In this document: positions 7,967 to 16,948 of the stretch, piece after piece
Numbering within the stretch: the stretch's first letter is position 1
How the letters are laid out: each line of letters begins with the position of its first letter
Assembly (NCBI RefSeq): GCF_003391055.1
Contig: NZ_QUAJ01000001.1
Span: 238,269-302,268 of the forward strand
Length of the DNA stretch: 64,000 nt
Direction of reading: 5' to 3'
Source of the DNA: Psychrilyobacter piezotolerans
GTDB lineage: Bacteria > Fusobacteriota > Fusobacteriia > Fusobacteriales > Fusobacteriaceae
Position numbers and translations under genes: made by a program
Notes under the pieces: generated by a model
Seen by the model: the letters and a program-made list of their open reading frames with translations, nothing else
Database searches by the model: none
What the model was told of the DNA's origin: nothing

Positions 7967-9478
7967 CTAGTATATCTTATACTGTTCGTTCATATTTTGG
8001 ATTCTGGCTAAAGTTCTTGTCTTCCCTATGATAGAGATAACATTGTATAATTCAGCACCCTTTCCTTGACCGGTAATTACTGCTCTAAGCGGCATATATA
8101 CTTTACCAGGTCCTGTTCCCATAGCTTCTAAAGTATCTACTAACATAGCTTTTACTTCTTCTACAGTTAACTCTTCATTTGCACCTTCTAATTTCTCTAC
8201 GAAATACTTTATAGCCTTTATCTCATCTTCACCCTTTATAGCATTGTGAAGTCTTTGAATTGGTTTTTTCTCCTTGTTGCTCATCTCTTCAGTTGTTTCA
8301 GGCAGCTTGAATTCATCCACATAGTAGATGTCAGCTAATGCTGCTAATCCCTTCATAGTAGTTGCAGGTTCTCTCAAGATATCGATTACTCTCTCTAAAG
8401 TTTTCATCTCTTTTTCATCGGCATTTTCAGATACAAATCCTCTTTCAACGAAAAATCTCTTAGACATTTCAGTTAATTCTGTCAGGTCTTTCATTCTCAT
8501 ATGCTGGTTATTTACCCATCCTAACTTTTCTAAATCAAAGATCGGTCCTCCTAATGATACTCTTGTAATATCAAAAGTTTCTATAAATTCATCCAGAGTA
8601 AAGATCTCCTTATTTTCTCCTACAGAGTATCCCATAAGACCCAGGAAGTTTATCATTCCCTCTTTTAAATAACCCTCTTCAAGATAGTAATTTAATGATA
8701 CAGGATTTTTTCTCTTAGAGATCTTTGTTCTGTCTGCATTTCTAAGTAATGGCATATGAACAAATTCAGGCATATCCCATCCAAAAGCCTTATACATTTG
8801 AATATGTTTAGGGGTAGAAGCAATCCATTCCTCTGCTCTTATAACATGAGTTATCCCCATTAAATGGTCATCTACTACGTTAGCTAAGTGATAAGTCGGG
8901 AACCCGTCTCCCTTTAATAAAATTTGATCATCTATCTTATTGTTTTCAAATCTAACTTCCCCTCTTAAAACATCCTTTATCACAGTTTCACCGTCATATG
9001 GCATCTTAAGTCTGATTACATATTCCTCACCAGCTTCTAATTTAGCTGCAATTTCTTCCTTAGATAATGATCTGCAATGCCCGTCATATCCAGGAGCCTT
9101 TTTCATGGCTTTTTGTCTCTCTCTTAATTTATCTAATCTGTCTCTTGTACAGAAACAGTAGTAAGCTTCTCCTTTTTCCACCAATTCATTGGCATATTTC
9201 CCGTATAAGTCAAATCTTTCAGACTGTCTGTAAGGACCAAAATCCCCGCCTACGTCTGGACCTTCATCCCAACCTAGATCTAACCATCTCAAAGTATCAA
9301 ATATTTGCTTTTCTGAATCAGCAGTAGTTCTAGTCTGGTCTGTATCCTCTATTCTAAGTAAAAATGATCCTCCGTTTTTCTTAGCCATAGCTAAATTAAA
9401 TAAAGCTATATAAGCTGTTCCCACATGGGGATCTCCTGTTGGAGAAGGTGCTATTCTCGTTCTAATTTCTTTACACAT
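7967..9478 (-). CDS. gltX: Glutamyl-tRNA synthetase
   Basis: Charges tRNA-Glu with glutamate. 503 aa, class I synthetase. The N-terminus [15 protein letters not shown] carries the HIGH-type motif as HVGT. Zinc-like and editing-region residues follow ([10 protein letters not shown]), and KISKRKNP near residue 258 is the KMSKS loop. The C-terminal helical anticodon-binding domain is complete. SD taggagg, ATG at 9478. Only 19 bases separate it from the prfB stop upstream, so prfB and gltX are probably co-transcribed. Whether it is discriminating or also charges tRNA-Gln depends on gatCAB, which is not in the window. Confidence 0.96.
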   Translation of the reverse strand: MCKEIRTRIAPSPTGDPHVGTAYIALFNLAMAKKNGGSFLLRIEDTDQTRTTADSEKQIFDTLRWLDLGWDEGPDVGGDFGPYRQSERFDLYGKYANELVEKGEAYYCFCTRDRLDKLRERQKAMKKAPGYDGHCRSLSKEEIAAKLEAGEEYVIRLKMPYDGETVIKDVLRGEVRFENNKIDDQILLKGDGFPTYHLANVVDDHLMGITHVIRAEEWIASTPKHIQMYKAFGWDMPEFVHMPLLRNADRTKISKRKNPVSLNYYLEEGYLKEGMINFLGLMGYSVGENKEIFTLDEFIETFDITRVSLGGPIFDLEKLGWVNNQHMRMKDLTELTEMSKRFFVERGFVSENADEKEMKTLERVIDILREPATTMKGLAALADIYYVDEFKLPETTEEMSNKEKKPIQRLHNAIKGEDEIKAIKYFVEKLEGANEELTVEEVKAMLVDTLEAMGTGPGKVYMPLRAVITGQGKGAELYNVISIIGKTRTLARIQNMNEQYKIY

Positions 9479-9497
9479 ATCTATATTCCTCCTAAAT

Positions 9498-10596
9498 TTA
9501 TTTTTTCATCCATCTGAGATATCCGGTTATGAAGTTATCTATCTCACCATCCATAACTGCCTTTACATTCCCGCTTTCTGTGTTGGTTCTATGATCCTTT
9601 ACCATGGTATATGGCTGGAATACATAGGATCTTATCTGGTTTCCCCAGCTGTTGTCAGACTGTTCTCCATGGAGTTTTTTCAGCTCATCTTCCCTTTTTT
9701 TCATCTCTATCTCTAACAGCTTGGATTTTAACATCTTTAGGGCTGTTTCCCTATTTTGAAGTTGTGATCTACCACTCTGGCATCCTACTATGACTCCCGT
9801 TGGAAGATGGGTCATCCTTACGGCTGAATCTGTGGTGTTTACATGCTGCCCTCCTGCTCCTCCTGCTCTAAATGTATCCACCTTTAGATCACTTGGAACA
9901 ATCTCGATATTAATCGTATCATCAATTTCCGGGGTTACATCTATAGAGGCAAAAGATGTGTGTCTTTTTTTAGCAGCATCAAAGGGAGATATTCTCACCA
10001 GTCTATGAACCCCTTTTTCACCCTTTAAGTATCCATAAGCTCTCGAGCCGCTTACTAAAAGGGTAATGGATTTTATTCCCACCTGGTCACCTGCCTGATA
10101 ATCAAGTTCCTCCACCTTATACCCTTTAGAATTAAACCACCTGCTGTACATCCTATAGAGCATCTCTGCCCAGTCACAGGATTCTGTTCCTCCTGCTCCT
10201 GCATGAATAGTAAAGATAGCACCGTTTTCATCATATTCACCATCTAAAAGCAGACTGGTATCAAAATCTTCTATCTCCTTTATGAGTTTAGAAAATTTAG
10301 TCTGGAGTTCCTCTGCAAATTCTTCTTCACCAGCTTCTACAAATTCAATGAGTAGATCCAGTTCATCTATCCCATTAGATATATCATTGTATTCTCCTAC
10401 AATCACTTTTAAAGAATTTAAGTTTTTAATTATCTTAGAACTTTGTTTCTTGTCGTTCCAAAATCCATCTTTCAGGGTTTCACCTTCCAGTTCCTTTATC
10501 TCATCATTTTTTTTCTCTAAGTCAAAGATGCCCCCTGATTCCAGTTAATTTCTCTTTAACTCCTGTCATTTCCCTTCTTATCTCTAAAATATCCAT
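9498..10596 (-). CDS. prfB: Peptide chain release factor 2, with programmed +1 frameshift
   Basis: Recognises UGA and UAA stop codons and triggers peptide release. The gene is two overlapping frames: 10596-10522 encodes 24 residues and ends CAT CTT TGA, then translation resumes one base on, from GAC at 10523, to 9498. The shift site agg-ggg-cat-ctt-tga-c matches the classic RF2 site: an internal SD (AGGGGG) three bases before the CUU slippery codon and an in-frame UGA followed by C. The joined product is 365 aa, the normal RF2 length. The SPF anticodon-like tripeptide is near residues 203-205 and GGQ near 248-250. RF2 levels thus control their own synthesis. A caller that ignores the shift will report a protein truncated at the N-terminus. 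Confidence 0.97.
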
Positions 10597-10734
10597 ATTT
10601 ACCACCTATACTCTCTATTTTATTCAACCATAATAATCTTATATTTCCCCTTTAAATTACATTTTTATTCAGAAAATTATAGCATGAAATTCCTTTATTT
10701 TCAATGCTGCTACCATATCTCTAAATCACAATTT

Positions 10735-12348
10735 TTAATATAAAATTTTATTTTTTCCCGATCTTTTAGCCTTATATAGTGACTTATCGACTATCTCTAT
10801 CAACCCTTCAACACTGAGTCCTTCTTCATATTCCATGACTCCTCCGCTTATAGTTACCTTTATTTTTTCCCTGCTATTGAAAAATTCTCTCTTTTTTATT
10901 TCCTTCCTTAACCTTTCTCCTACTTTAAAAGCATCCATTCTGTTAGTATTAGGTAAAACAATTATAAATTCTTCCCCGCCATACCTGCACACTTTATCCA
11001 TCTTACTGGTTTCTTCCATAAAAATTTTACAGACTTCTTTTAACACAAAATCTCCAAAAACATGGCCGTAGACATCATTTATATTTTTAAAATTATCTAA
11101 ATCAATCATAATTATAGAAAAAGTCGACTGAAACATCTTCTTTTTAATTATTTCATCCTCTAAAAAAGTAGTGAGACTCTGCCTGTTATAAACCCCGGTA
11201 AGGGAATCTATTCTGGCAATTTCCTTTAATTCAATCTCTCTCTTTTTGACATTTTTTTGAATATTTTTTACCTCTTTTGTTATTACATTCAATTCTGAAT
11301 CATCGGATATATACATCAATATTTCTTCTATATTTTTACTATAGTTTCCATTGGAAATTCCCTCTATTAAAATACTTAAATTTTTCAAATGAACCTTTAA
11401 CTTTTTAGAAAATGAATTTATTATCAATAGAGAGATTATCGTCCCTATCAAACTAATGATAATTCCAGCTTTTATTATATTTAAAGGGAGCTCTTTTAGC
11501 TCATTTTTATAGGTTCCGCCTACCATGATTAATCCTAATTCTAAAATAGGTTCCAACCTAAAATATTTTTCACCATTAGGTGTATCCAAATCAAATATTA
11601 CAGGTTTTTTAAGACTTAAAATTTCATCTAAATAAGATTTTTCACCCTTGAATTTCAAATCCATATATTCCTTTATTAAAATTATATTTTTATCATTTAC
11701 CCCTGGTATCCCGGCATCTACAACAAGCATTCCCTTCTTATCCATGATAAACATCTTTCCTGTTTTTCCGATGGACAGATGGGACATTTTCAATTGATAA
11801 TCCGAAAAATTCAGGTCCACTCCTACTACTCCTAATATTTTATCTTGAATATATACAACCTTAGCTATGGTAATTCCACTCTCTCCATTTGAAAATCTAT
11901 AAATATCTGTAGTATGATAATCACTGTCTTCCTTTACCGCTCCTGTATACCACGGCCGTCTCCTCGGGTCATACCCCTCAGGTATAAAACCTGACCCCTT
12001 TAATGAGAAGTTTCCAAACTCATCCCCATAAAATATATTTTCAACCTCTTTATTATCAGTTACTATATGATCCATCATACCCTCTATCAGATCTTCAAAT
12101 TTATCTTTGTGGGAACTTTCTTCCACACTGTGGATCACAAAAAACTCCAACAGGTTTAACACGGCTTCCATCTTATCGTTGATTAATTTTAATTGTTTTT
12201 TTTCCGAAGCAAAGATAAATTCAATTTTTTCCTGCTCCCTTCTTTCAGTTTCATTTTGTGTCAAAAAAAAACTATACATCCCTAAAAAAAAGATGGGTAT
12301 CAGGCAGCTGATCACAGAAATTTTAATCACACTTTTTTGTATATTCAT
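10735..12348 (-). CDS. dCache-sensor diguanylate cyclase (GGDEF protein)
   Basis: Predicted to make cyclic di-GMP from two GTP in response to an extracellular ligand. 537 aa: a membrane segment at about 9-28, a periplasmic double-Cache domain (about 35-285; GYDPRRRPWYTGAV is the typical Cache ligand-pocket region), a second membrane segment at about 290-312, a HAMP-like linker, then the GGDEF domain with ARIDSLTGVYNRQSL and the active-site RYGGEEF (GGEEF at 457-461). The inhibitory I-site RxxD is degenerate (Ser448...Asp451), so feedback inhibition may be lost. SD aaggagg. It starts 19 bases after the glycosyltransferase stop, so the two are probably one transcript. Confidence 0.92.
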   Translation of the reverse strand: MNIQKSVIKISVISCLIPIFFLGMYSFFLTQNETERREQEKIEFIFASEKKQLKLINDKMEAVLNLLEFFVIHSVEESSHKDKFEDLIEGMMDHIVTDNKEVENIFYGDEFGNFSLKGSGFIPEGYDPRRRPWYTGAVKEDSDYHTTDIYRFSNGESGITIAKVVYIQDKILGVVGVDLNFSDYQLKMSHLSIGKTGKMFIMDKKGMLVVDAGIPGVNDKNIILIKEYMDLKFKGEKSYLDEILSLKKPVIFDLDTPNGEKYFRLEPILELGLIMVGGTYKNELKELPLNIIKAGIIISLIGTIISLLIINSFSKKLKVHLKNLSILIEGISNGNYSKNIEEILMYISDDSELNVITKEVKNIQKNVKKREIELKEIARIDSLTGVYNRQSLTTFLEDEIIKKKMFQSTFSIIMIDLDNFKNINDVYGHVFGDFVLKEVCKIFMEETSKMDKVCRYGGEEFIIVLPNTNRMDAFKVGERLRKEIKKREFFNSREKIKVTISGGVMEYEEGLSVEGLIEIVDKSLYKAKRSGKNKILY

Positions 12349-12367
12349 AATAACCCACCTCCTTTTT

Positions 12368-13945
12368 TTATCTTAGATCAAGTAACCTTTTAGCCACCGA
12401 TTCAAAAGAATATTTTTTACTTTCCGCTATAAATTTTTTGTTCAGGTTGGGTACTTTCCCTAACTTTTCTAAATTTAAATTAACTACCTTCTCCAGATTG
12501 TTTACAACTTCACCATCTAAATTCACTAAACTATCCTTAAAAGGAATAACTTCTTTTAATCCTGAATGATTGAAAACTACAGGAACCAATCCCTGAGACA
12601 TTCCCTCTATACTTACCATCCCAAAAGACTCTGGAAAAATAGACGGAACTACAATTACACTATGTTTTTTTATAACATGGGGCAGGGTATCGTGATCTAA
12701 TTTTCCCAAAAACACAACCCTGTCCAGATCTATTTTTTTAGCTAATTCTAAATATTTATCCAATTTATCGCATTCTTTTAATGAATTCCAAAATTTTGAT
12801 AAATATTTCAACTTCCCATGTTTTTTTTCTTCTAAATAATTTCCTTTTTCTATAATAATTTCTAGTAGCTCCTTATTACCATCTATTAATCCCCTCAGTA
12901 AGATTTCTAAAGCCGGTCTAAATTTCCCATATCCCACAATAGTTATATTTGTTGTGGGATTATTTTGAAAAATATAAGGCAGACTCATCAATAAAATATG
13001 CACCCCTTTGGAAATTATTAGTTTTCCTATATACAGGATCTTCTCCTCTCCTCTTAGGTTCTCAGATAATTTAGATATCAGATCTCTGTCTATATCCCTA
13101 TATTCTATAACATTTTCTCCCTCATCTAAAAGTTTTTTTATCTCCTCTATATCTTTTAATTTTTTCACTTTCTCATAATTTTCATCATATATTTTTTTTA
13201 TCGGCCCATTGGAATAACTCACTTTTTCTTCTATAATATTTTTAACCTCTTTATCTTTTAACAACCTATTGAATTGCTCAAAATTAACCCCTGAAGGAAT
13301 GATTTTAAACCTGGTATCCCTAAAAAATTCTGTTCTTTCATAGATCTCACAAGATCTATCCCTTATATATTCACTTTGGACCACCACATTCTTGGAATCC
13401 AAAAACCCTTCATAGGAGAGGTTCATATACCTTTTATCTCTGCTTATAATATAATTTAATGAACTTCCATGACCAATAACTATATATGGCACCCCGGTCT
13501 TTTCCTGCACTTTTTTCATTATATATGGAGCTATGGCAAAATGATTACAGTAGATTATATCTATCTTGTTTTTTTTCAAAAAACTAATCATTGCCTTTAC
13601 ATTTAAATCTATATACCTTTCTAACTCTTCATCGGTCAAGTTATCAAATGTTTTTACTTTAAACCCGTCATATTCATCGTAGACAAACACAGGAAGCAGA
13701 TCACCAATATACGGAGTTACTCCTATAAATCCATCATCTTTAAAATTCGTCTCCAGAGAAAGATTTTGATCGGCATCCATAACCCAATGGGAGCCAATAT
13801 CTTCCACTCCACCCCAATTTCTTTCCTGGGAAAATAAATATACGTTATTTTCTTTTAAAAATTCTTCCACTATATTCAATGTAAAAACATTACTCCCGCT
13901 ACCACGTAAAAGGTAACCATGCCAAAATAAAATTTCCAAACTCAT
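12368..13945 (-). CDS. Family 4 glycosyltransferase
   Basis: 525 aa, GT-B fold. The N-terminal half has a glycine-rich loop HGYLLRGSGSNVFTLN, as in GT4 acceptor domains. In the C-terminal half are IGKLIISKGVHILLMSLP, ITIVGYGKFRP, VVFLGKLDHDTLPHVI and SIFPESFGMVSIEGMSQGLVPV. The latter contains the E-x7-E nucleotide-sugar site. It probably transfers a sugar from an NDP- or phospho-sugar donor; the acceptor is unknown. About 150 extra residues sit between the two Rossmann domains. The start is uncertain: the SD agggag lies three bases from the ATG at 13945 and nine from an in-frame TTG at 13939. It is an isolated glycosyltransferase with no polysaccharide cluster around it, co-directional with the diguanylate cyclase. 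Confidence 0.85.
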   Translation of the reverse strand: MSLEILFWHGYLLRGSGSNVFTLNIVEEFLKENNVYLFSQERNWGGVEDIGSHWVMDADQNLSLETNFKDDGFIGVTPYIGDLLPVFVYDEYDGFKVKTFDNLTDEELERYIDLNVKAMISFLKKNKIDIIYCNHFAIAPYIMKKVQEKTGVPYIVIGHGSSLNYIISRDKRYMNLSYEGFLDSKNVVVQSEYIRDRSCEIYERTEFFRDTRFKIIPSGVNFEQFNRLLKDKEVKNIIEEKVSYSNGPIKKIYDENYEKVKKLKDIEEIKKLLDEGENVIEYRDIDRDLISKLSENLRGEEKILYIGKLIISKGVHILLMSLPYIFQNNPTTNITIVGYGKFRPALEILLRGLIDGNKELLEIIIEKGNYLEEKKHGKLKYLSKFWNSLKECDKLDKYLELAKKIDLDRVVFLGKLDHDTLPHVIKKHSVIVVPSIFPESFGMVSIEGMSQGLVPVVFNHSGLKEVIPFKDSLVNLDGEVVNNLEKVVNLNLEKLGKVPNLNKKFIAESKKYSFESVAKRLLDLR

Positions 13946-14018
13946 CAACTCCCTTTTAGTTTAACATAATATACCTTTAATTTTAAACATTCCCTGTACA
14001 AAAAAATAATCTATAGTT

Positions 14019-14076
14019 CAAATCATCATTTGTAATATTCCCAAATTGAGGTTATAATTAACTATAACAATATATA
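14019..14076 (+). promoter_or_regulatory. Promoter/operator region of the S24 repressor gene
   Basis: In the 148-base gap between divergent genes: an inverted repeat caaat-catc-atttg (14019-14032) and a second, gttata-attaac-tataac (14051-14068). The second sits just downstream of a possible -35 TTGAGG (14046-14051) and before the -10-like AT run at 14069-14076. Palindromes next to a LexA/CI-type repressor gene are plausible autoregulatory operators that could also control the divergent glycosyltransferase. Confidence 0.45.
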
Positions 14077-14093
14077 GGGAGCTGATATCTATC

Positions 14094-14789
14094 ATGACTT
14101 TTAATAAATTTATTAAAAATAAACGAACAGAATTAAATCTAAGTCAAAATAAATTTGCTAAATCCATTGGAATAACTCAATCTTATTTTAACAATATCGA
14201 GAGGGGTGAGTTAAAAAACCCGCCCAGTGAAGAAGTTTTAGAAAAAATATCCATGGGTCTCATGTTAAATGAGGAGGAGATCGATTATCTAAAATTTTTA
14301 GCTGCTTTTGAAAGAACTCCCCAGCTCATCAAGGATGAATTAGACAGAAAAGATAAGGAGATCAGCTATCTCAGAGGAAATTCTTCTATTTCTGAAAACA
14401 ATTCCATCTCCATCGACGACCAGATCCCGGTCTTTGAAAGGATCAGTGCCGGCATTGGAGTTTTAGGAGACCAGGAAGTTACAGAGTATATTACCCTCCC
14501 TGGGATCAGAAATCACGGTAATATTTTCGCAGTCAATGTATGGGGTGATTCTATGGAACCCACCATTAAAGACGGTTCTATAATTATTGCTAAAAAAGAA
14601 GTTGAGGTAAGAAATGGAGATATCGGAGCTTTTTTTATAAACGATGAAGCCTTTGTAAAAAGGCTGAAAGTTACAGATTCATATGTAGCTCTTATCAGTG
14701 ACAATCCCAACTATCCCCCTATTTTTATAGGCCCTGGAGAAGATCTCAAAGTTGTAGGAAAGGTAGTAAAAGTTTTAAGTGATATATAG
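14094..14789 (+). CDS. XRE-family repressor with S24 (LexA/CI-type) self-cleavage domain
   Basis: 231 aa. Residues 1-70 form an XRE helix-turn-helix (NKFAKSIGITQSYFNNIERG). Residues 115-231 form an S24 peptidase fold with the catalytic Ser153 in NVWGDSMEPT and Lys189 in EAFVKRLKV. A candidate Ala-Gly cleavage bond is at 119-120 (ERISAGIG). The family acts as repressors inactivated by RecA-stimulated autoproteolysis (phage CI, LexA) or as stress regulators. No phage genes surround it, so a chromosomal stress regulator is as likely as a prophage remnant. SD agggag about twelve bases before the ATG. It is divergent from the glycosyltransferase - diguanylate cyclase pair. Confidence 0.9.
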   Translation: MTFNKFIKNKRTELNLSQNKFAKSIGITQSYFNNIERGELKNPPSEEVLEKISMGLMLNEEEIDYLKFLAAFERTPQLIKDELDRKDKEISYLRGNSSISENNSISIDDQIPVFERISAGIGVLGDQEVTEYITLPGIRNHGNIFAVNVWGDSMEPTIKDGSIIIAKKEVEVRNGDIGAFFINDEAFVKRLKVTDSYVALISDNPNYPPIFIGPGEDLKVVGKVVKVLSDI

Positions 14790-14820
14790 CAACGTGATGT
14801 TAAATCTAAATAATAAAAAA

Positions 14821-14850
14821 TGGAAGCAGAATTTCTGCTTCCATTTTTTA
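14821..14850. terminator. Bidirectional terminator between the repressor gene and the symporter gene
   Basis: Perfect inverted repeat tggaagcagaa / ttctgcttcca (14821-14831, 14833-14843) with A-run on the left and T-run on the right, so it works both ways. Confidence 0.9.
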
Positions 14851-14852
14851 GT

Positions 14853-16244
14853 TTATCCTCTATTCAGCACGGCCTTACCTTCACCGTCATTATATACCTC
14901 TTTATCTAAAGATCCCAATAATTTTGCTGTTACAACACCGGTAGCCATAGCTCCCGATACATTTAAAGCAGTTCTACCTTGATCTAAGATAGGCTCAATA
15001 GCGATCAATAATCCAACCAATTCAATCGGTAATCCCATTATAGGAAGTACGATTAGGGCTGCTATTGTAGCTCCTCCTCCAATTCCAGCTCCTCCAAGTG
15101 AAGCTATCATTACAACTATTACCAATTTCACAAAAAATGCAGGTTCCAATACGTTTATACCGGTAGCAGTGGCAATCATTACAGCTAACATGGCAGGATA
15201 TACTCCTCCACAACCGTTTTGTCCAACGGTAGCCCCGATTCCAGCTGACATACTTGCAATAGAGTTAGGTACTCCTAATTTTTTTGTCTGACAATCAATA
15301 TTCATTGGAATAGTTCCTGCAGATGTTCTAGATGTAAATGCAAATGTCAGTACCGTCCATCCTTTCTTTAAAAATATTACCGGTGATACACCGCATAACA
15401 TGATCATCACTAAGTGTACTCCAAACATAAGTGCTAATGCAACATAGGTAGCTACAACAAAGTTACCCAGTCTTGAAATTTCCACAAAGTTAGAACTAGC
15501 ACATACCTTGGTCATTAAGGCTAATACACCGTATGGAGTAAGTCCCAATACCATCTGTACTAATTTTAATACAACTGCCTGAGCTGCATTTGTAGCATTT
15601 TGAATTAATTCAAAAGTCTTCTTATCTTTCTTTTTGATCTTTCTTGTAGCTACCCCCACTAAGGCTGAGAAGATAACAACACCAATTGTTGAGTTGTTTC
15701 CTGCACCAGTCATAGCTTTAAAAGGATTGTTTGGAATAATTCCAACTATTTGTTCAATCAATGAAGAAGTATTGCTGACTGCTCCAGCTTTCCCCTCTAA
15801 GTAACTCATTCTGGCAGCTTCTTTTGCTCCTGATATTAATCCTTCTGCACTTAAATTAAATGCTAAAGATGTAAATACGGATATAAGAGCAGCTATACCA
15901 CAAGTTACCAATAATATCCCAATTATAGTTGTACTCATCTTCGCTATAGAACTATTTTCAGATTCCTCTGCATTGATAACAGATGAAGCTATCGATACCA
16001 TTATTAGAGGAATAACTATCATCTTTAATAACGATACATACCCGCTGCCAATTATATTGGTCCATTGTAATGTACTTGCAATTATATCCGATCCCTGTCC
16101 ATAAAAAACCTGCATAGACACACCAAATACTACTCCTAGTCCCAATCCAGTAAATACCCTGTTTGTAAATGACTTATATGATTTCTGCATCCAAGCCAGC
16201 ACATATACCAATATTGCCATAATAAGTATATTTAAAATTTGCAT
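14853..16244 (-). CDS. tcyP: Dicarboxylate/amino acid:cation symporter, TcyP-like (probable L-cystine uptake)
   Basis: 463 aa, the length of Bacillus TcyP, and it shares the TcyP-type start: a hydrophobic segment, then QKSYKSFTNRVFTGLGLG, then GSGYVSLLKMIVIPLIMVSI. The family's re-entrant loop and substrate signatures are present: TSRTSAGTIPMNI, GATVGQNGCGGVYPAMLAV and LGGAGIGGGATIAALIVLP. It is predicted to import L-cystine (or another acidic or cystine-like amino acid) with Na+ or H+. SD agggagg. The symbol rests on overall pattern similarity; glutamate or another dicarboxylate substrate remains possible. The rhodanese gene 78 bases upstream, also sulfur-related, fits cystine use. Confidence 0.8.
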   Translation of the reverse strand: MQILNILIMAILVYVLAWMQKSYKSFTNRVFTGLGLGVVFGVSMQVFYGQGSDIIASTLQWTNIIGSGYVSLLKMIVIPLIMVSIASSVINAEESENSSIAKMSTTIIGILLVTCGIAALISVFTSLAFNLSAEGLISGAKEAARMSYLEGKAGAVSNTSSLIEQIVGIIPNNPFKAMTGAGNNSTIGVVIFSALVGVATRKIKKKDKKTFELIQNATNAAQAVVLKLVQMVLGLTPYGVLALMTKVCASSNFVEISRLGNFVVATYVALALMFGVHLVMIMLCGVSPVIFLKKGWTVLTFAFTSRTSAGTIPMNIDCQTKKLGVPNSIASMSAGIGATVGQNGCGGVYPAMLAVMIATATGINVLEPAFFVKLVIVVMIASLGGAGIGGGATIAALIVLPIMGLPIELVGLLIAIEPILDQGRTALNVSGAMATGVVTAKLLGSLDKEVYNDGEGKAVLNRG

Positions 16245-16322
16245 ATATAACCCTCCCTAAAATTTTCTACCAAATTTAAAACCTTTTTTTATTTTAAGTC
16301 TAACCTAGACTTTTTGTTTTTA

Positions 16323-16691
16323 TCATGTCCCGCATCCGTCATCATTTGCATGCCAGGCATTGGTACCGTATTTCATATTAAATGATTTTTCAAAACCATA
16401 TTTCCTGAGAATCTTTACAGCCTTTAGTCCCTTGGCTCCTGTCGTGCAGAACACTACATATGAATCGTCTTTAGTTATCTCTTTTTTTTCCAAAAGGTCT
16501 TTGATCTTTGTTTCAAACTCCTTAAATTCAACGTTGATAGTTTCATCAAAGATAGGTTCAACCTTCTTTCTTTTACTTTCATTCCTTACGTCGATTACAA
16601 TTGCATCATCCCCTATAAGATCTAATGCTCCATCTTTATCTACTTCCAGGTGTTTATCCCAGCCAAATAGATCACTAATAATTCCCGCCAT
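16323..16691 (-). CDS. Rhodanese-domain protein
   Basis: 122 aa from the ATG at 16691. The longer frame starts at an ATG (16706) that abuts or overlaps the SD gggagggg, which is well placed for 16691. A single rhodanese domain: IVIDVRNESKRKKVEP, then the active-site loop YVVFCTTGAKGLKA with Cys82 carrying the persulfide, then FNMKYGTNAWHAND. Such proteins move sulfane sulfur; the acceptor is unknown. It ends CGT, with another Cys near the C-terminus. It is co-directional with the TcyP-like transporter. Confidence 0.87.
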   Translation of the reverse strand: MAGIISDLFGWDKHLEVDKDGALDLIGDDAIVIDVRNESKRKKVEPIFDETINVEFKEFETKIKDLLEKKEITKDDSYVVFCTTGAKGLKAVKILRKYGFEKSFNMKYGTNAWHANDDGCGT

Positions 16692-16896
16692 TTTTCCCCT
16701 CCCCATTTTTTAAAAACATTTTTTACTAATTTAGTCACTTTTACATTGTCGACCCACATTGTAAACAATGAGATCTATTTTGTCAATCTAAAGATTTTTT
16801 AAGTGTCTTGCCACCAAGATCACTAAGAAATAACCAAAAAGATCACTGAAAATCCTTTTTCTTTGGATTTTTAATTTTTAAGTTTAAATTGCTAAT

Positions 16897-16943
16897 AAAA
16901 AGCAAAGACCTGGAGAATTTATATCTCCAGGTCTTTGCTTTTT
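16897..16943 (-). terminator. Terminator after the helicase-partner gene
   Basis: Perfect 20-bp inverted repeat (arms 16897-16916 and 16924-16943, aaaaagcaaagacctggaga and complement) with a 7-base loop, only five bases past the stop codon. Between it and 16707 the gap holds only degenerate repeat words (accaagatcacta, aaaaagatcactgaa). Confidence 0.9.
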
Positions 16944-16948
16944 TTATC

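Noticed and set aside
10407..10523. prfB as a broken gene
   Set aside because: The in-frame TGA sits in the exact programmed frameshift context, so it is regulation, not a pseudogene.
14094..14789. Prophage at the S24 repressor
   Set aside because: Neighbours are a glycosyltransferase, a symporter and a rhodanese; no integrase, Cro, terminase or structural genes nearby.
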